Assembly: GCA_016766635.1 (NCBI GenBank)
Contig: CP068473.1
Span: 678,673-742,672 of the forward strand
DNA from: Candidatus Xiphinematobacter sp.
GTDB taxonomy: Bacteria > Verrucomicrobiota > Verrucomicrobiia > Chthoniobacterales > Xiphinematobacteraceae
DNA: 64,000 nt
Direction: 5' to 3'
The position numbers and the translations under genes were made by a program. Of this stretch, positions 44,096 through 53,765 are shown in pieces; the stretch's first letter is position 1, and every line of letters starts with the position of its first letter. A model generated the notes under the pieces. That model was not told the origin of the DNA. It searched no databases and saw nothing but the letters and a program-made list of their open reading frames with translations.

Positions 44096-45128
44096 GCGTA
44101 CATGCGGGTCCCGACTCTGCCTCTACCCATCCATTCGCCATCGCACTGGTGCGGTGGCATTGTTGGTGTTGGTATTGTAAGTACATAGTAGTAGAAGATA
44201 CCGCACGTTAGCAGCAGCACAGCCTCTGGGTACTGCACCCCTATCACAAAGAGGCTTATCGCGGGAAACTTTTTCTTTGGCAAAGAAGTTTTACGAAAGG
44301 GCTTCTGTTGTACCATAGTCCAACAGTCCTACTCAGGGTCCGCGCAAGCGCGCTAACCCCTGGGCCCCTGGACCTCCGTAGATGGAAGGGAGAGAGCGGC
44401 GCATGCCACAAGATGTCGTCGCGGCAGTCTGACATTCAACGTGGCATCAAGGCACCGTTTTTTTTCTCCGGCAACTTGGTAGACCTTCCCAAGGTATTTG
44501 TATGTTTGTGGGGCAGTACTCTGTGGATAGATTGGTGGAAGAGGTCGATAGTACCTGAAGAGATAGACGTGATCGGGCACATATTTAGATTTTAGATTTT
44601 TGGCGGTTATCGCAGGTTGTCTTGCAAGGACCCTCCAGGAGGTGCGTGCGTCCGCATTGCGTTTACTCTCCACTCTAAGCGCCAGGTTGCTTAGTCTTTT
44701 TTTCCTTGTAGAGAGCAAGGAGTAGAGCAAGACAAGTGGTGTTTGTCGCGACCGGCTTTCGGTAAGTTCTAACAAACACTTAGTCTCTAAGAAACGCTTC
44801 GCAGCAAAAAAGTCTATGCTTCCATGGCTCTCGCTATGCACGGTGGAATAGAGGAAATTTATTCCGATTCGATGCTGAGCAACCAAGACCTTTTGTGCAA
44901 TACCGCGAGGTTTGGCTGCAATTCTGGACTACTCTGCTGCCAAGAATTTCCTGCAAATTATGCCATCATTCTACCATAGTAGGTCCCTCCTTCTGGCAAT
45001 GAAGGGAGGATTCTGGAACAAATGGACTTGGTAAGTGCTTACTTTGAGCTCTTTAAGGAGGGAACTCATATTAGGCTTATGAAGTTGTTGACATGTCTTT
45101 ACATTGTAGATTTACCTCTTCGGGAACA
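44096..45128. other. Long gene-poor spacer upstream of metK
   Basis: About 1030 bases between the divergent aminopeptidase and metK genes. The leftward open frame 44353-44886 (177 codons) is not recognisable and has an odd, basic composition. A 7-bp tandem repeat lies at 44584-44597, and a TTGACA hexamer occurs near 45087, a possible -35 element of metK. I do not see the conserved core of a SAM or SAH riboswitch. Confidence 0.5.
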
Positions 45129-46295
45129 ATGCCTCGCCAATTCGTCTTTTCCTCTGAGTCTGTAGGAGAGGGACATCCCGACAAGGTGTGTGATACAATT
45201 TCCGATGCCATTTTAGATGCTTGTTTAGTTCAAGATGAGGAGAGCCGTGTCGCCTGTGAAATCTATGCAAAGAGTAATCTGCTGGTAATTGGGGGTGAGA
45301 TCACAACACAGGCCGAGGTGACTTACAATGAAGTTGCCAGGAGGGCAATTCGGGAAATTGGATACACAGATGATGAGGATGTTTTCCACGCTGATAAGGT
45401 ATTCATTGTCAATGCCATCACAAAACAAAGTGAAGAGATCCCAAGAGGGGTGACCAGAAGGGTTAGCGGAAGGAGGTTTGAAGAACAATGTGCTGGTGAT
45501 CAGGGCTTGATGTTTGGTTATGCCTGCATCGAAACTCCAGAACTAATGCCAGCGCCTATTATGTTTGCGCACCGTCTTGACGGTGAATTGACTCGCCTAC
45601 GTAAGCAGGGGGGAATCGGCTGGTTGAGGCCTGATACCAAAAGTCAAGTTTCCGTCGTTTATACTGGGAATAAGCCCACTGCCATCTCTAGCGTAGTGGT
45701 TTCCACACAGCATACCCCGAATATCTCTCAAAAAGAGATTAGGTCCTTTGTCATTGAGGAAGTGGTCTGGAGGGTACTGCCTCCAGAACTGCTTAACAGC
45801 AGGACGCGTTTTCTGATCAATCCTACCGGAAGCTTCGTGATAGGGGGGCCCCAAGGCGATGCGGGGCTCACGGGGAGGAAAATTATTGTGGATACTTACG
45901 GCGGTATGGGACGACATGGTGGAGGGGCCTTTTCTGGAAAAGATCCATCCAAAGTAGACCGTTCTGCAGCCTATATGGGGCGCTACGTAGCAAAGAACGT
46001 AGTGGCTGCTAGAATAGCAGACCAGTGTGAGATTCAACTTGCTTATGCTATTGGGTGTGCCGATCCGGTGAGTCTGCACATAAATACCTTTGGAACATCG
46101 AAGGTGGATGAGGCGCGTATCGAAGCTGCTGTAAAAGCTGTTTTTGGGTTTAGGCCAGCCGAGATTATTAAACATCTAGATTTGCTTAGACCTATCTATT
46201 CTAAAACCACTAACTATGGGCACTTTGGTAAAGTCAGCGGGGAATTTTCCTGGGAAAGGACTGACAAAGTAGACGATCTCCGAGAGGCTATATAA
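45129..46295 (+). CDS. metK: S-adenosylmethionine synthetase
   Basis: Makes SAM from methionine and ATP. The start is placed at [22 protein letters not shown], the conserved N-terminus; an earlier ATG at 45093 adds 12 unlike residues. Motifs seen are [10 protein letters not shown], the ATP-binding DQGLMFGYA and [18 protein letters not shown] near the C-terminal domain. About 388 residues, full length. ahcY follows after 33 bp, making a SAM use-and-recycling pair. Confidence 0.97.
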   Translation: MPRQFVFSSESVGEGHPDKVCDTISDAILDACLVQDEESRVACEIYAKSNLLVIGGEITTQAEVTYNEVARRAIREIGYTDDEDVFHADKVFIVNAITKQSEEIPRGVTRRVSGRRFEEQCAGDQGLMFGYACIETPELMPAPIMFAHRLDGELTRLRKQGGIGWLRPDTKSQVSVVYTGNKPTAISSVVVSTQHTPNISQKEIRSFVIEEVVWRVLPPELLNSRTRFLINPTGSFVIGGPQGDAGLTGRKIIVDTYGGMGRHGGGAFSGKDPSKVDRSAAYMGRYVAKNVVAARIADQCEIQLAYAIGCADPVSLHINTFGTSKVDEARIEAAVKAVFGFRPAEIIKHLDLLRPIYSKTTNYGHFGKVSGEFSWERTDKVDDLREAI

Positions 46296-46328
46296 ACAAG
46301 AATAAGAACCAACAAGGACTTGGGTCCT

Positions 46329-47756
46329 ATGAATGCTGAAACCCTAATTTTCCATCGGGTAGACTATCAAGTAGCAAACCTTGCGTTTGCCAACTGGGGA
46401 CGCAAAGAAATTACTATGGCCGAGCATGAGATGCCAGGACTCATGGCGCTTCGAGAGAAGTGGGGTGGAAAAGAGCCCCTGAAAAATGTGCGGATTACTG
46501 GATTAGTCCATATGACCGTCCAAACAGCGGTACTTATCGAAACCCTCTGCAGACTAGGTGCTTCTGTACGTTGGGCAAGCAGCAATATTTTCTCCACGCA
46601 GGACCACGCTGCAGCTGCCATTGCCAAGGCAGGAGTGGCTGTTTTTGCGTGGAAGGGGGAGACGCTGGAAGAATATTGGCAATGTGCTTATCGATCCCTC
46701 TGTTTCCCAGGGGGAAAGGGGCCTCACCTCATTATAGATGATGGTGGGGATGCTACTCTTCTCGCACATAGGGGATATGAACTAGAAGAGGGTAGCGATT
46801 GGGTGCATGCTCCGTCCATAACTTCAGAGGAAGTCATCATCAAAAGTCTACTGAAGCAAGTCCGTGTAGAGACTCCTCTCCGCTGGCATGAGATTGTCAG
46901 GGAGTGGTGTGGAGTTGCTGAAGAAACCACTACCGGCATCCGCCGCCTGTACAAGATGTTGGAACAAGGGAGACTCTTGGTACCTGCCATCAATGTTAAT
47001 GACTCTGTCACTAAGGCGAAATTTGACAATTTGTATGGTTGCCGCGAGTCCATAGCAGACGGAATCAAGCGTGCTACTGATGTGATGATTGCTGGAAAGG
47101 TCGTCGTTGTTTGCGGGTATGGACCTGTAGGTAAGGGGTGTGCACATGCACTCTACAGGTTTGGTGCACGCGTAGTTGTCACAGAGATTGATCCTATCAG
47201 TGCCCTGCAAGCAGCAATGGAGGGGTTTGAGGTTGCTCGTATAGAGGAATTGCTTGGAAGAGCTGATATTTATGTGACTGCTACTGGTAATCGCGACGTC
47301 ATAACTCTAGAACACATCCTTGAAATGAAGGACCAGGCCATCCTCTGTAATATTGGGCATTTTGATAACGAGATTCAAGTAGACCGCTTAAACCGACACC
47401 CTGGGGCAACCAGGTTAAACATTAAACCGCAGGTAGACTGTTATGAACTCCCAGGCCGCCAGATTTACCTGCTGGCAGAAGGGCGTTTAGTCAATTTGGG
47501 ATGTGCTACCGGACATCCTAGCTTTGTGATGTCTAATTCCTTTACGAACCAGGCACTTGCACAGATTGATCTGTGGGAAAACCGCGACCAGTATAAGGCT
47601 GGAATTTATCGCCTGCCTAGGCATTTAGATGAAGAAGTCGCTCGTTTGCATCTGGGAAAAATTGGAGTTCGGCTCACACAATTAACACCTGCTCAGGCGG
47701 ACTATCTCGGCGTGCCTGTAGGAGGACCATATAAGCCCGAACACTACCCTTATTAA
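46329..47756 (+). CDS. ahcY: Adenosylhomocysteinase
   Basis: Reversibly splits S-adenosylhomocysteine, a methylation by-product, into homocysteine and adenosine; uses bound NAD. Motifs: [23 protein letters not shown], the NAD-binding [27 protein letters not shown], and [14 protein letters not shown] and the C-terminal KPEHYPY. Length 475 is normal. The ATG at 46329 has an AAGGA about 10 bp upstream; a TTG at 46320 is less likely. It shares a transcription unit with metK. Confidence 0.97.
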   Translation: MNAETLIFHRVDYQVANLAFANWGRKEITMAEHEMPGLMALREKWGGKEPLKNVRITGLVHMTVQTAVLIETLCRLGASVRWASSNIFSTQDHAAAAIAKAGVAVFAWKGETLEEYWQCAYRSLCFPGGKGPHLIIDDGGDATLLAHRGYELEEGSDWVHAPSITSEEVIIKSLLKQVRVETPLRWHEIVREWCGVAEETTTGIRRLYKMLEQGRLLVPAINVNDSVTKAKFDNLYGCRESIADGIKRATDVMIAGKVVVVCGYGPVGKGCAHALYRFGARVVVTEIDPISALQAAMEGFEVARIEELLGRADIYVTATGNRDVITLEHILEMKDQAILCNIGHFDNEIQVDRLNRHPGATRLNIKPQVDCYELPGRQIYLLAEGRLVNLGCATGHPSFVMSNSFTNQALAQIDLWENRDQYKAGIYRLPRHLDEEVARLHLGKIGVRLTQLTPAQADYLGVPVGGPYKPEHYPY

Positions 47757-48027
47757 GCTGAACTCTACCTACATGGCTCTCCACCATATCCCGTTGATCC
47801 ACTTTATTTCTCACCCCCACGGTATCTTTCTCGGTTTGCGCTTGCTTGGGAATGGAGATTACCCAGGGTCAATTCTCCAAAGAGAAGGTCGGTCCTCTCC
47901 TATTTTTTATTTGTAACCAATGTGAGAAGAGAATTTCAGCAGGAGTCATTTTGGAGCTAGCCCAACAAAAATGCACAATGAAAGAAGAGAAATGGCTGGG
48001 ACGGTGGCTAGGTTTTGCGAATTCCAA

Positions 48028-49131
48028 TTATCCCAGGAAGAAATGCCGAATTTGGGCGCAGACGAACTCGACTTGCTCTCTCGTTAGCTCAGGATAGATC
48101 GGAAGGCTGAGACACTCAGCCGAGGCACGTTCAGCTGCTGGGAAATCACCAGCTCGGTATCCAAGGGAAGTGTAACATTGCTGCAGATGCAGTGGCCGTG
48201 GATAATGCACGGAACACTCTATTCCCCGCTGCAACAGAAATTTCTTGAGTTGGTCGCGTTTGGGATGTCGTATGGTGTACAGGTGCCATGCGCTCCTGTA
48301 GCCTCGTGGCTCAATGGGAAGACGCAGCGGTACGTCCGCCAACATTTGGGAGTATAGCTCCGCGATCCGGCGCCTAGCTTCAGTCCAGGCCAGCAGACAC
48401 TTCAGCTTAACACAAAGCACTGCAGCTTGAAGTCCTTCCATCCGATAGTTGTAACCAATTTCATCATAATAGTAACGTCGTCTTGTCCCATGCTCCCGAA
48501 GCGCTCGAGCACGAGCCGCGAGGGCTGCGTTATTGGTGAGAAGAGCTCCTCCTTCCCCAAAAGCCCCAAGATTCTTCGCAGGATGGAAACTAAAGCAGGA
48601 TAGGATGCCAAATGAGCCCACTCTGCTTCCATGGTACATGCCCCCATGTGCTTGGGCTGCGTCTTCTACCAAAGGTAGTGAATGGGCACCAGCAACTTTT
48701 AGAAGGTGAGATAGGTCACAGGGCAGACCATAAAGATGTACTGGAAGAATAGCCTTAGTCCTCGAGGTGATGGCCTTTTCCACTTGTGCAGCATCGATGT
48801 TAAAAGTGGGATCTTCGATATCCACATATACTGGTCTTGCGCCCATGTAGGAAATGGCCCAACTAGTGGCTGCAAAGGTATACGGTGTGGTAATAATCTC
48901 ATCCCCAGGTTCTATACAGAGAAGACGAAGAGCAAGATGTAAGGCGGAGGTTCCACTGTTGACCGCTATGGCATACCGTACGTTGCAGAATCTGGAAAAT
49001 TGCTGTTCGAAATCTACGACATCGGGCCCTAGGCAAAAGCTGCAGCGTTCTATAGTTTTGCTCATCGCCCTCTCGAGTTCCCGGCGTATAGAGGCAATCT
49101 GCAGGGGAAGGTTCAAACGAGCGATTTTCAT
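48028..49131 (-). CDS. DegT/DnrJ/EryC1/StrS-family aminotransferase
   Basis: PLP-dependent aminotransferase of nucleotide-sugar metabolism. From the start MKIARLNL it has 367 residues. Substrate and PLP sites: AIAVNSGTSALHLALR, TTPYTFAATSWAISYMGARPVYVDIE, VEDAAQAHGG and the PLP lysine in SFHPAKNLGAFGEGGAL (Lys186). The C-terminal CSVHYPRPLHLQ is typical of enzymes acting on UDP-keto sugars (WecE, ArnB or WbpE-like), but the exact sugar cannot be told. No other sugar-biosynthesis gene is adjacent. An upstream region with interleaved inverted repeats precedes it. Confidence 0.9.
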   Translation of the reverse strand: MKIARLNLPLQIASIRRELERAMSKTIERCSFCLGPDVVDFEQQFSRFCNVRYAIAVNSGTSALHLALRLLCIEPGDEIITTPYTFAATSWAISYMGARPVYVDIEDPTFNIDAAQVEKAITSRTKAILPVHLYGLPCDLSHLLKVAGAHSLPLVEDAAQAHGGMYHGSRVGSFGILSCFSFHPAKNLGAFGEGGALLTNNAALAARARALREHGTRRRYYYDEIGYNYRMEGLQAAVLCVKLKCLLAWTEARRRIAELYSQMLADVPLRLPIEPRGYRSAWHLYTIRHPKRDQLKKFLLQRGIECSVHYPRPLHLQQCYTSLGYRAGDFPAAERASAECLSLPIYPELTREQVEFVCAQIRHFFLG

Positions 49132-49466
49132 AAATTCTCGTGTCAACGCTTAAGAAAAAGGGGCTCAACGAGTAAAAGATTGTTTCATTTATGAACGTTT
49201 TGCTCATCCTACCTTATTAGGCGCGAGTGGCAAGGAACTCTGGTGTTTTAGGCTGGTACATTGTTGCCACTAATAGTTGACTGGTCCTAGTTAACCAGTC
49301 AGCATTAACTAGGGAGTGGTCCCCAAACGCCTATCCTGTCAAAAAGGATAAATACTGCTCCTGGCAATTTGACTTAGCCTCACCGAAAATGGCTTATTAA
49401 TGGCCTGGTGTGTCTCTCTCGGGAGGAAGAGGACGCTTGAGCACACTGCGGAAAGGCACTGATACC
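49132..49466. other. Spacer between pyrF and the DegT-family gene with alternating repeats
   Basis: About 335 bases with no coding sequence. It contains interleaved inverted repeats (49278-49313) and another small hairpin TATCCT/AGGATA (about 49332-49350). Both genes are leftward, so this region lies downstream of pyrF and upstream of the aminotransferase gene. Confidence 0.6.
49278..49313 (-). promoter_or_regulatory. Interleaved inverted repeats, possible RNA switch
   Basis: TGACTGGT (49278-49285) pairs with ACCAGTCA (49294-49301), while CCTAGTTAA (49286-49294) pairs with TTAACTAGG (49305-49313). The arms alternate A-B-A'-B', so the two stems cannot both form as simple hairpins. On the leftward transcript this would be in the leader of the DegT-family aminotransferase gene. 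Function is inferred only from geometry. Confidence 0.4.
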
Positions 49467-50198
49467 CTAGCGCTCTCCTTCCCTTGAAGCAAAGCCTACC
49501 ATCATTATTTCTCTCTTGATCCTAAGTAGTGCCTCAAGAGGCGATAGCGCGGTAATGATTGGTCGCCCGATGACTAACCAGTCAGCCCCTAATTGGGCCG
49601 CCTGAAAGGGGGTGAGAAGGCGTCTTTGGTCGTCTTCTCCGGAGGCCCAAGTTGGCCGAATTCCAGGTGTCACAATTTGAAGAGAATTACCGAAGAAGTT
49701 CCTTAGGGGGAGGATTTCCAATGGACTTGCAACCACACCTCCCCTCAGATATCTTACAGCGAGACTGGCAAGCCGGATTACTTGTTCTTCTATAGTTGAA
49801 GAGATCCCAGTAATAGTAAGAGTATTCGCGTCGCAACTTGTGAGGACGCTTACTCCTACTAAAAGAGTCGAGGTTCCCTCCACACTTTGGGCAGCTGCTG
49901 CTAGCATGTCGGCCCCACCACAAAGATGGACAGTTATTAGGTCTGCTCCAAGAGCGCATGCGAATGCTACGGCTTGAGCCACTGTGTTAGGAATATCGTG
50001 AAACTTTAAATCCAAAAAGACCCGTACCCCTATAGCTTTCAATCTCTGTACCGCTTCTGGTCCTTCACGCATGAAGAGTTGCAAACCTACCTTGAAGGCA
50101 TCAGCCTCGGATCGAAGCATTTCTACGATTCGAATAGCGTCATGTAGCGTGTGCACATCCAGCGCCACGGCGATTTTTGTCTTCGTCAGACTATGCAT
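49467..50198 (-). CDS. pyrF: Orotidine 5'-phosphate decarboxylase
   Basis: Last step of UMP synthesis. The 243-residue protein begins TKIAVALDVHTLHDAIRIVEMLR, then has the catalytic FLDLKFHDIPNTVAQA (Asp-x-Lys-x-x-Asp) and the phosphate-binding ends VTPGIRPTWA and ADWLVIGRPIITALSPLE. All key residues are visible. The gene is divergent from ispE with about 20 bp between starts, so their promoters must overlap the opposite gene. Confidence 0.96.
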   Translation of the reverse strand: MHSLTKTKIAVALDVHTLHDAIRIVEMLRSEADAFKVGLQLFMREGPEAVQRLKAIGVRVFLDLKFHDIPNTVAQAVAFACALGADLITVHLCGGADMLAAAAQSVEGTSTLLVGVSVLTSCDANTLTITGISSTIEEQVIRLASLAVRYLRGGVVASPLEILPLRNFFGNSLQIVTPGIRPTWASGEDDQRRLLTPFQAAQLGADWLVIGRPIITALSPLEALLRIKREIMMVGFASREGER

Positions 50199-50221
50199 CT
50201 TTTTGTATGAAATCGAGAAGA

Positions 50222-51073
50222 ATGGAACTGTACCCTCCGGCTAAGGTCAATCTCTTCCTAAAGATTGTTGGACAAAGACCTGATAGATACCATGAGATTA
50301 GAACGCTGGTTACCCTCCTAACATTGAGGGATGTCCTCCACATAGAACTAACTTCAAGTCAGGGGATTCTTTTGGAATGCAACGACCCCATCGTTCCATC
50401 TGACAGCACCAACCTAGCCTTTATTGCTGCTAAATTCTATCTAGAGGCAGTCGGTTCCGGTCTTGGCGCCCGTATTACTCTGGAAAAACGCATTCCAATA
50501 GCCGCCGGATTAGGCGGAGGTAGTAGTGATGCAGCCTTTGTGCTGCTTGCCCTTGATGCGCTACACAAGCACCCATTGGGGTTAGGGATTCTTCATTCCA
50601 TTGCCGCGAGCATTGGCTCGGATGTTCCCTTCTTTTTTTTAGGGTGGAGGATGGCTTGGTGTCACGGACGGGGAGAAATTTTGGAGGCAGCAAAATTCCG
50701 TTACTCCGAAGACCGTTTAGCGGTGCTAATAAAACCCCCATTTCCAGTGGAAACTCAGTGGGCCTATCGGCGTTGGGCCAACGCGAGAAAGATGCCAGAC
50801 CTCCCCTATTACCCACAACCTTCTCCATGGGGTGAACTCTACAACGATCTAGAGATACCAGTTTTTGAAAAATTCCCCCTCCTGGGCCTTATTAAGCAAT
50901 GGCTGCTGAGTCGACCAGAGACAGAGTCCGCTTTAATGTCTGGCTCAGGTCCAACGCTCTTCGCGATCCTACGACAAGGGGCTTCCTCGCGTCAACTAGA
51001 GGCTGCAGCTACCTCAGAGCTTGGGAATGATCTTTGGATGCACACTTGCAAAGTCCGGCTACCCAAATCTTAG
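50222..51073 (+). CDS. ispE: 4-diphosphocytidyl-2-C-methyl-D-erythritol kinase
   Basis: GHMP-family kinase of the non-mevalonate isoprenoid pathway. The ATG at 50222 gives MELYPPAKVNLFLKIVGQRPDRYHEI, the conserved start; ATGs at 50177 and 50207 are in frame but earlier. The ATP-binding loop IPIAAGLGGGSSDAA lies at about 92-104, GSDVPFFFLG follows, and the C-terminal SGSGPTLFAIL motif completes the fold. About 283 residues, normal. Confidence 0.95.
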   Translation: MELYPPAKVNLFLKIVGQRPDRYHEIRTLVTLLTLRDVLHIELTSSQGILLECNDPIVPSDSTNLAFIAAKFYLEAVGSGLGARITLEKRIPIAAGLGGGSSDAAFVLLALDALHKHPLGLGILHSIAASIGSDVPFFFLGWRMAWCHGRGEILEAAKFRYSEDRLAVLIKPPFPVETQWAYRRWANARKMPDLPYYPQPSPWGELYNDLEIPVFEKFPLLGLIKQWLLSRPETESALMSGSGPTLFAILRQGASSRQLEAAATSELGNDLWMHTCKVRLPKS

Positions 51074-51437
51074 AAGGTGGAAATATGCTCTGTTTCCTCA
51101 GCCTTCCTCGCAAGAAAGCAACAAAAACCTGCGCGCGATCGTAAGCCCTGGAACCCGGGGCTCCGCCCGGTAATCCTTCGCCCTTTCTGTCTGCCATCTT
51201 CACATGCCAAAAGAGGTTTAGCCACATTCTTTAATCTGGCGCATATTTACGAAAAGCTAGAGACATCGTGCCTGTCTCATTCTGAGCTCAGTCTAATTCT
51301 ACGCTCGCGAATTATTACTAAGAATATTGTGTGATTGCCTTTTGGCAGGAACGTCGTTTCGAGCTCTTCTCAGGTAAGTTACCACCAAATAAAGAAAAGG
51401 ATGTTTTGGGCAACGCAGCCGCTTTTTCTCCGCAGGC
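51074..51437. other. Convergent spacer between ispE and terC
   Basis: About 360 bases with no recognisable gene or strong repeat. A rightward 85-codon frame (51077-51334) begins 4 bases after ispE but is Arg/Lys/Ser-rich without recognisable features, and is left out. Confidence 0.5.
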
Positions 51438-52382
51438 CTATCTGGCACCTTTCTTAGGGGCTGCCAAAACGAGGGAGGCCAAAACGGAACCTGACAAAAG
51501 AGCAAGAATTACAGCGAGGGATTGCACCACACCTACGCACAGTGCCGTGTGACCAAGTATCATCTTTAGCCCAATGAACACTAAGGTGGCAGCAAGCCCC
51601 AGGTGCAAGAAGCGAAACCGGTCTACACAATCTGCCAAAGCAAAATACATTGCCCGTAGCCCCAAAATCGCGAAGGCATTCGACGTCAGAAGGACAAATG
51701 CGTCACAAGTCACCCCTAGCGTGGCGGGAATGGAGTCAATTGCAAAGACTAGATCCGTTGCTTCGACAATCAACAATATGACAAATAAGGGAGTCGCCAG
51801 GATTGCACCATTCCCGTAGATGAAAAAAGAGCTATCATGGAAGTCTTTTGAGATCGGAAGGCATTTTCTTACCCACCTTTCTACCAAAAAAGCAAAGGAA
51901 CGTTTGCTTGGCTGTGAAAGCATACGCACTCCTGCTACTATCAATACCCCTCCAAAAAGGTAAGTAGCCCATTGAAAGAAATGTAGAACCTGGAGGCCAG
52001 CGAGGATAAGCACGGCCCGCATTCCCAGCGCTCCAAGCACCCCCCAGAGTAGGACGCGGCGCTGCGCGGCGCCCTCCACCTGGAAATGGCGAAAAATGAG
52101 GGCAAATACAAACATATTGTCTAGGCTCAGGACTATCTCTACAAGATAAGCAGTCAAAAATTCTAGCCCAGCAGATTGCTGTAATTTTAGCGTCTCATAC
52201 CCGCCAACCCATCCCATATAAATTCCTGCATTGAAGATTGCAGCCAGTCCCACACGGAGCGCTATAGCAAACAAAGCTGAATGGAAACCGACAGCACCTT
52301 TACATCGGAGTGCCCCTAGATCCAAGGCGAACAGGATTGTGACAAACCCCCCAAAGACTATCCACCAATACCAAGCCACCAT
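51438..52382 (-). CDS. TerC/Alx-family integral membrane protein
   Basis: Membrane protein of 314 residues with about seven helices. The TerC signature is clear: the acidic motif in FLTAYLVEIVLSLDNMFVFALIF and the second in LLIVEATDLVFAIDSIPA, both with membrane-embedded acidic residues. Members are linked to manganese or tellurite handling and to redox/envelope stress; here the role is inferred from family only. I looked for the yybP-ykoY riboswitch upstream and did not find it. Confidence 0.92.
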   Translation of the reverse strand: MVAWYWWIVFGGFVTILFALDLGALRCKGAVGFHSALFAIALRVGLAAIFNAGIYMGWVGGYETLKLQQSAGLEFLTAYLVEIVLSLDNMFVFALIFRHFQVEGAAQRRVLLWGVLGALGMRAVLILAGLQVLHFFQWATYLFGGVLIVAGVRMLSQPSKRSFAFLVERWVRKCLPISKDFHDSSFFIYGNGAILATPLFVILLIVEATDLVFAIDSIPATLGVTCDAFVLLTSNAFAILGLRAMYFALADCVDRFRFLHLGLAATLVFIGLKMILGHTALCVGVVQSLAVILALLSGSVLASLVLAAPKKGAR

Positions 52383-52510
52383 AGCGTACTTTATTGTGTA
52401 GGTTCTACCACTACTTTCCAGTCAATTCCTGAGGGTCAGTTCGGATGACTCACAAAATTCCCCTTGTAGGTACTGGGTTGCTGATCTACCCTGGCCTCAG
52501 TAAGTCGAAT

Positions 52511-52584
<74 letters not shown>

Positions 52585-53268
52585 GTGTTCCCGTCCTCCT
52601 TTTCCGTTTCCCCGACTTGGTCCCCACCTCCCTGTAGGGGCTCTTCTCAGTGGGTGGGGATAGAGGGATAGTCTGGGTGACCGCTGGTAAAAGAGCTGGT
52701 AAGGAGGAAACCTGGTGGTGCGCACCGTGTTTTTTCCATGGAATGTTTCCGAGGAACGTCCGTGGTTTGGAAAGTGTTACAGGGAAGGGTACCTGCAGGC
52801 CCTTCGCGGGGAGGTGATGTGTGCATAAACTCCACCCCTACTTCCACCTGCCAAGCGGGACATGTCCGACCAAAGGGGGGCATGTCCTCCCGCCTAATCA
52901 ATTTGTAGGGGGAACCGGGTGTCATCTCAGGCAAGTTGTGCGTGTCCCTACCCCCAATAGAATAAAAGCGACCAGACTGTACGTTATTCCAGCAACGTAT
53001 GGGCGTTCTCCCATACTAAGTTTGCTCCTGTAACTAAGTTTCTCTTGACTCAGTTTCTTTATTGCCTTCTGCCCATTATTGCAAGAAGGTTAGAGCATGG
53101 TGTTGTTCCTGTCTTGGGAATACGTCGTTTTGGTTGGGTCGCGTCGAAATTGGATTGGATGTCTTCTTGGAAGTTTCCGATTGGCTGTAGCCTCGAGTCT
53201 GTGCTGACTGCGGGGCAGCTTGTGCCTGTAATCAAGGCCATCGACAACCTGCAGACGTTTCCGAGTAA
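52585..53268. other. Spacer between tRNA-fMet and ptsN
   Basis: About 680 bases. The first part holds several GC-rich segments but none of the conserved blocks of RNase P RNA, SRP RNA or tmRNA. The last 225 bases contain a possible short coding sequence (listed separately). Confidence 0.45.
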
Positions 53269-53272
53269 ATGA
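53045..53272 (+). CDS. Possible small hypothetical protein overlapping ptsN
   Basis: A 75-codon open frame that ends in the TGA of an ATGA overlap with the ptsN start, as in translationally coupled genes. The predicted sequence is mildly hydrophobic (FLYCLLPIIARRLEHGVVPVLGI) and ends AIDNLQTFPSK. I do not recognise it, and it may be a chance frame or the remnant of a longer gene. Confidence 0.28.
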   Translation: MTQFLYCLLPIIARRLEHGVVPVLGIRRFGWVASKLDWMSSWKFPIGCSLESVLTAGQLVPVIKAIDNLQTFPSK

Positions 53273-53727
53273 TGTTAGCTAACCTTTTATCTGCCCAGCA
53301 GATCATCCTGGAGATGAAGTCCACTAAGCGGTGGGAGGCTATTACGGAGTTAGCATCCCTGTTGGTCCAGCAGGGAAAGATTGAAAAAAAAGATAAGCAA
53401 AACATCCTGCAAGCTTTGCGGCAAAGAGAAGAAACAATGAGTACCGGTATTGGTTATGGTATAGCCATTCCCCACGCCTCGTCGGAATGTGTCTCTAGTG
53501 TGGTTGCTGGCTTCGGAAGGTCCTCCAAGGGCATCTCTTTTGATGCTTTGGACAATGCTCCAGTATACTTCATTGTCCTTTTCATCGTGCCAAGCAGCCA
53601 GTTCCAAATCCATCTTCGCACCCTTGCGGCCATTGCTAAGTTTCTGAATGACAAAACTGTGCGAGACGGTCTAGCTAAGGCTAGGGACGTACAACAAATT
53701 TTAGGCGTGTTTACAAATCGTATGTAA
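53269..53727 (+). CDS. ptsN: EIIA-Ntr type PTS regulatory protein
   Basis: Phosphoacceptor of the nitrogen-type PTS with 152 residues. The phospho-histidine is in GYGIAIPHASSE (His69). The family pattern AITELASLLVQQGKI, REETMSTGIG, PVYFIVLFIVPS and HLRTLAAIAKFLNDKTVRDGL is complete. EIIA-Ntr usually has only regulatory targets. Together with hprK-ptsH-ptsI elsewhere in the window it gives a phospho-relay from PEP to a regulatory output. argS begins about 40 bp downstream. Confidence 0.93.
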   Translation: MMLANLLSAQQIILEMKSTKRWEAITELASLLVQQGKIEKKDKQNILQALRQREETMSTGIGYGIAIPHASSECVSSVVAGFGRSSKGISFDALDNAPVYFIVLFIVPSSQFQIHLRTLAAIAKFLNDKTVRDGLAKARDVQQILGVFTNRM

Positions 53728-53765
53728 TTCTGTTTGCTGTACCCTGTACCATTTGCCCTATTTCC

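Noticed and set aside
44353-44886. A 177-codon leftward frame upstream of metK
   Set aside because: No recognisable motif, unusual basic composition and no supporting start signal; kept only as part of the spacer description.
44900-45128. SAM or SAH riboswitch before metK-ahcY
   Set aside because: The conserved core sequences of the known classes were not seen.
52585-53044. RNase P RNA or other large RNA gene after tRNA-fMet
   Set aside because: GC-rich with some pairing, but the conserved GAGGAAAGUCC and ACAGAA blocks of RNase P, the SRP loop sequence and the tmRNA end are absent.
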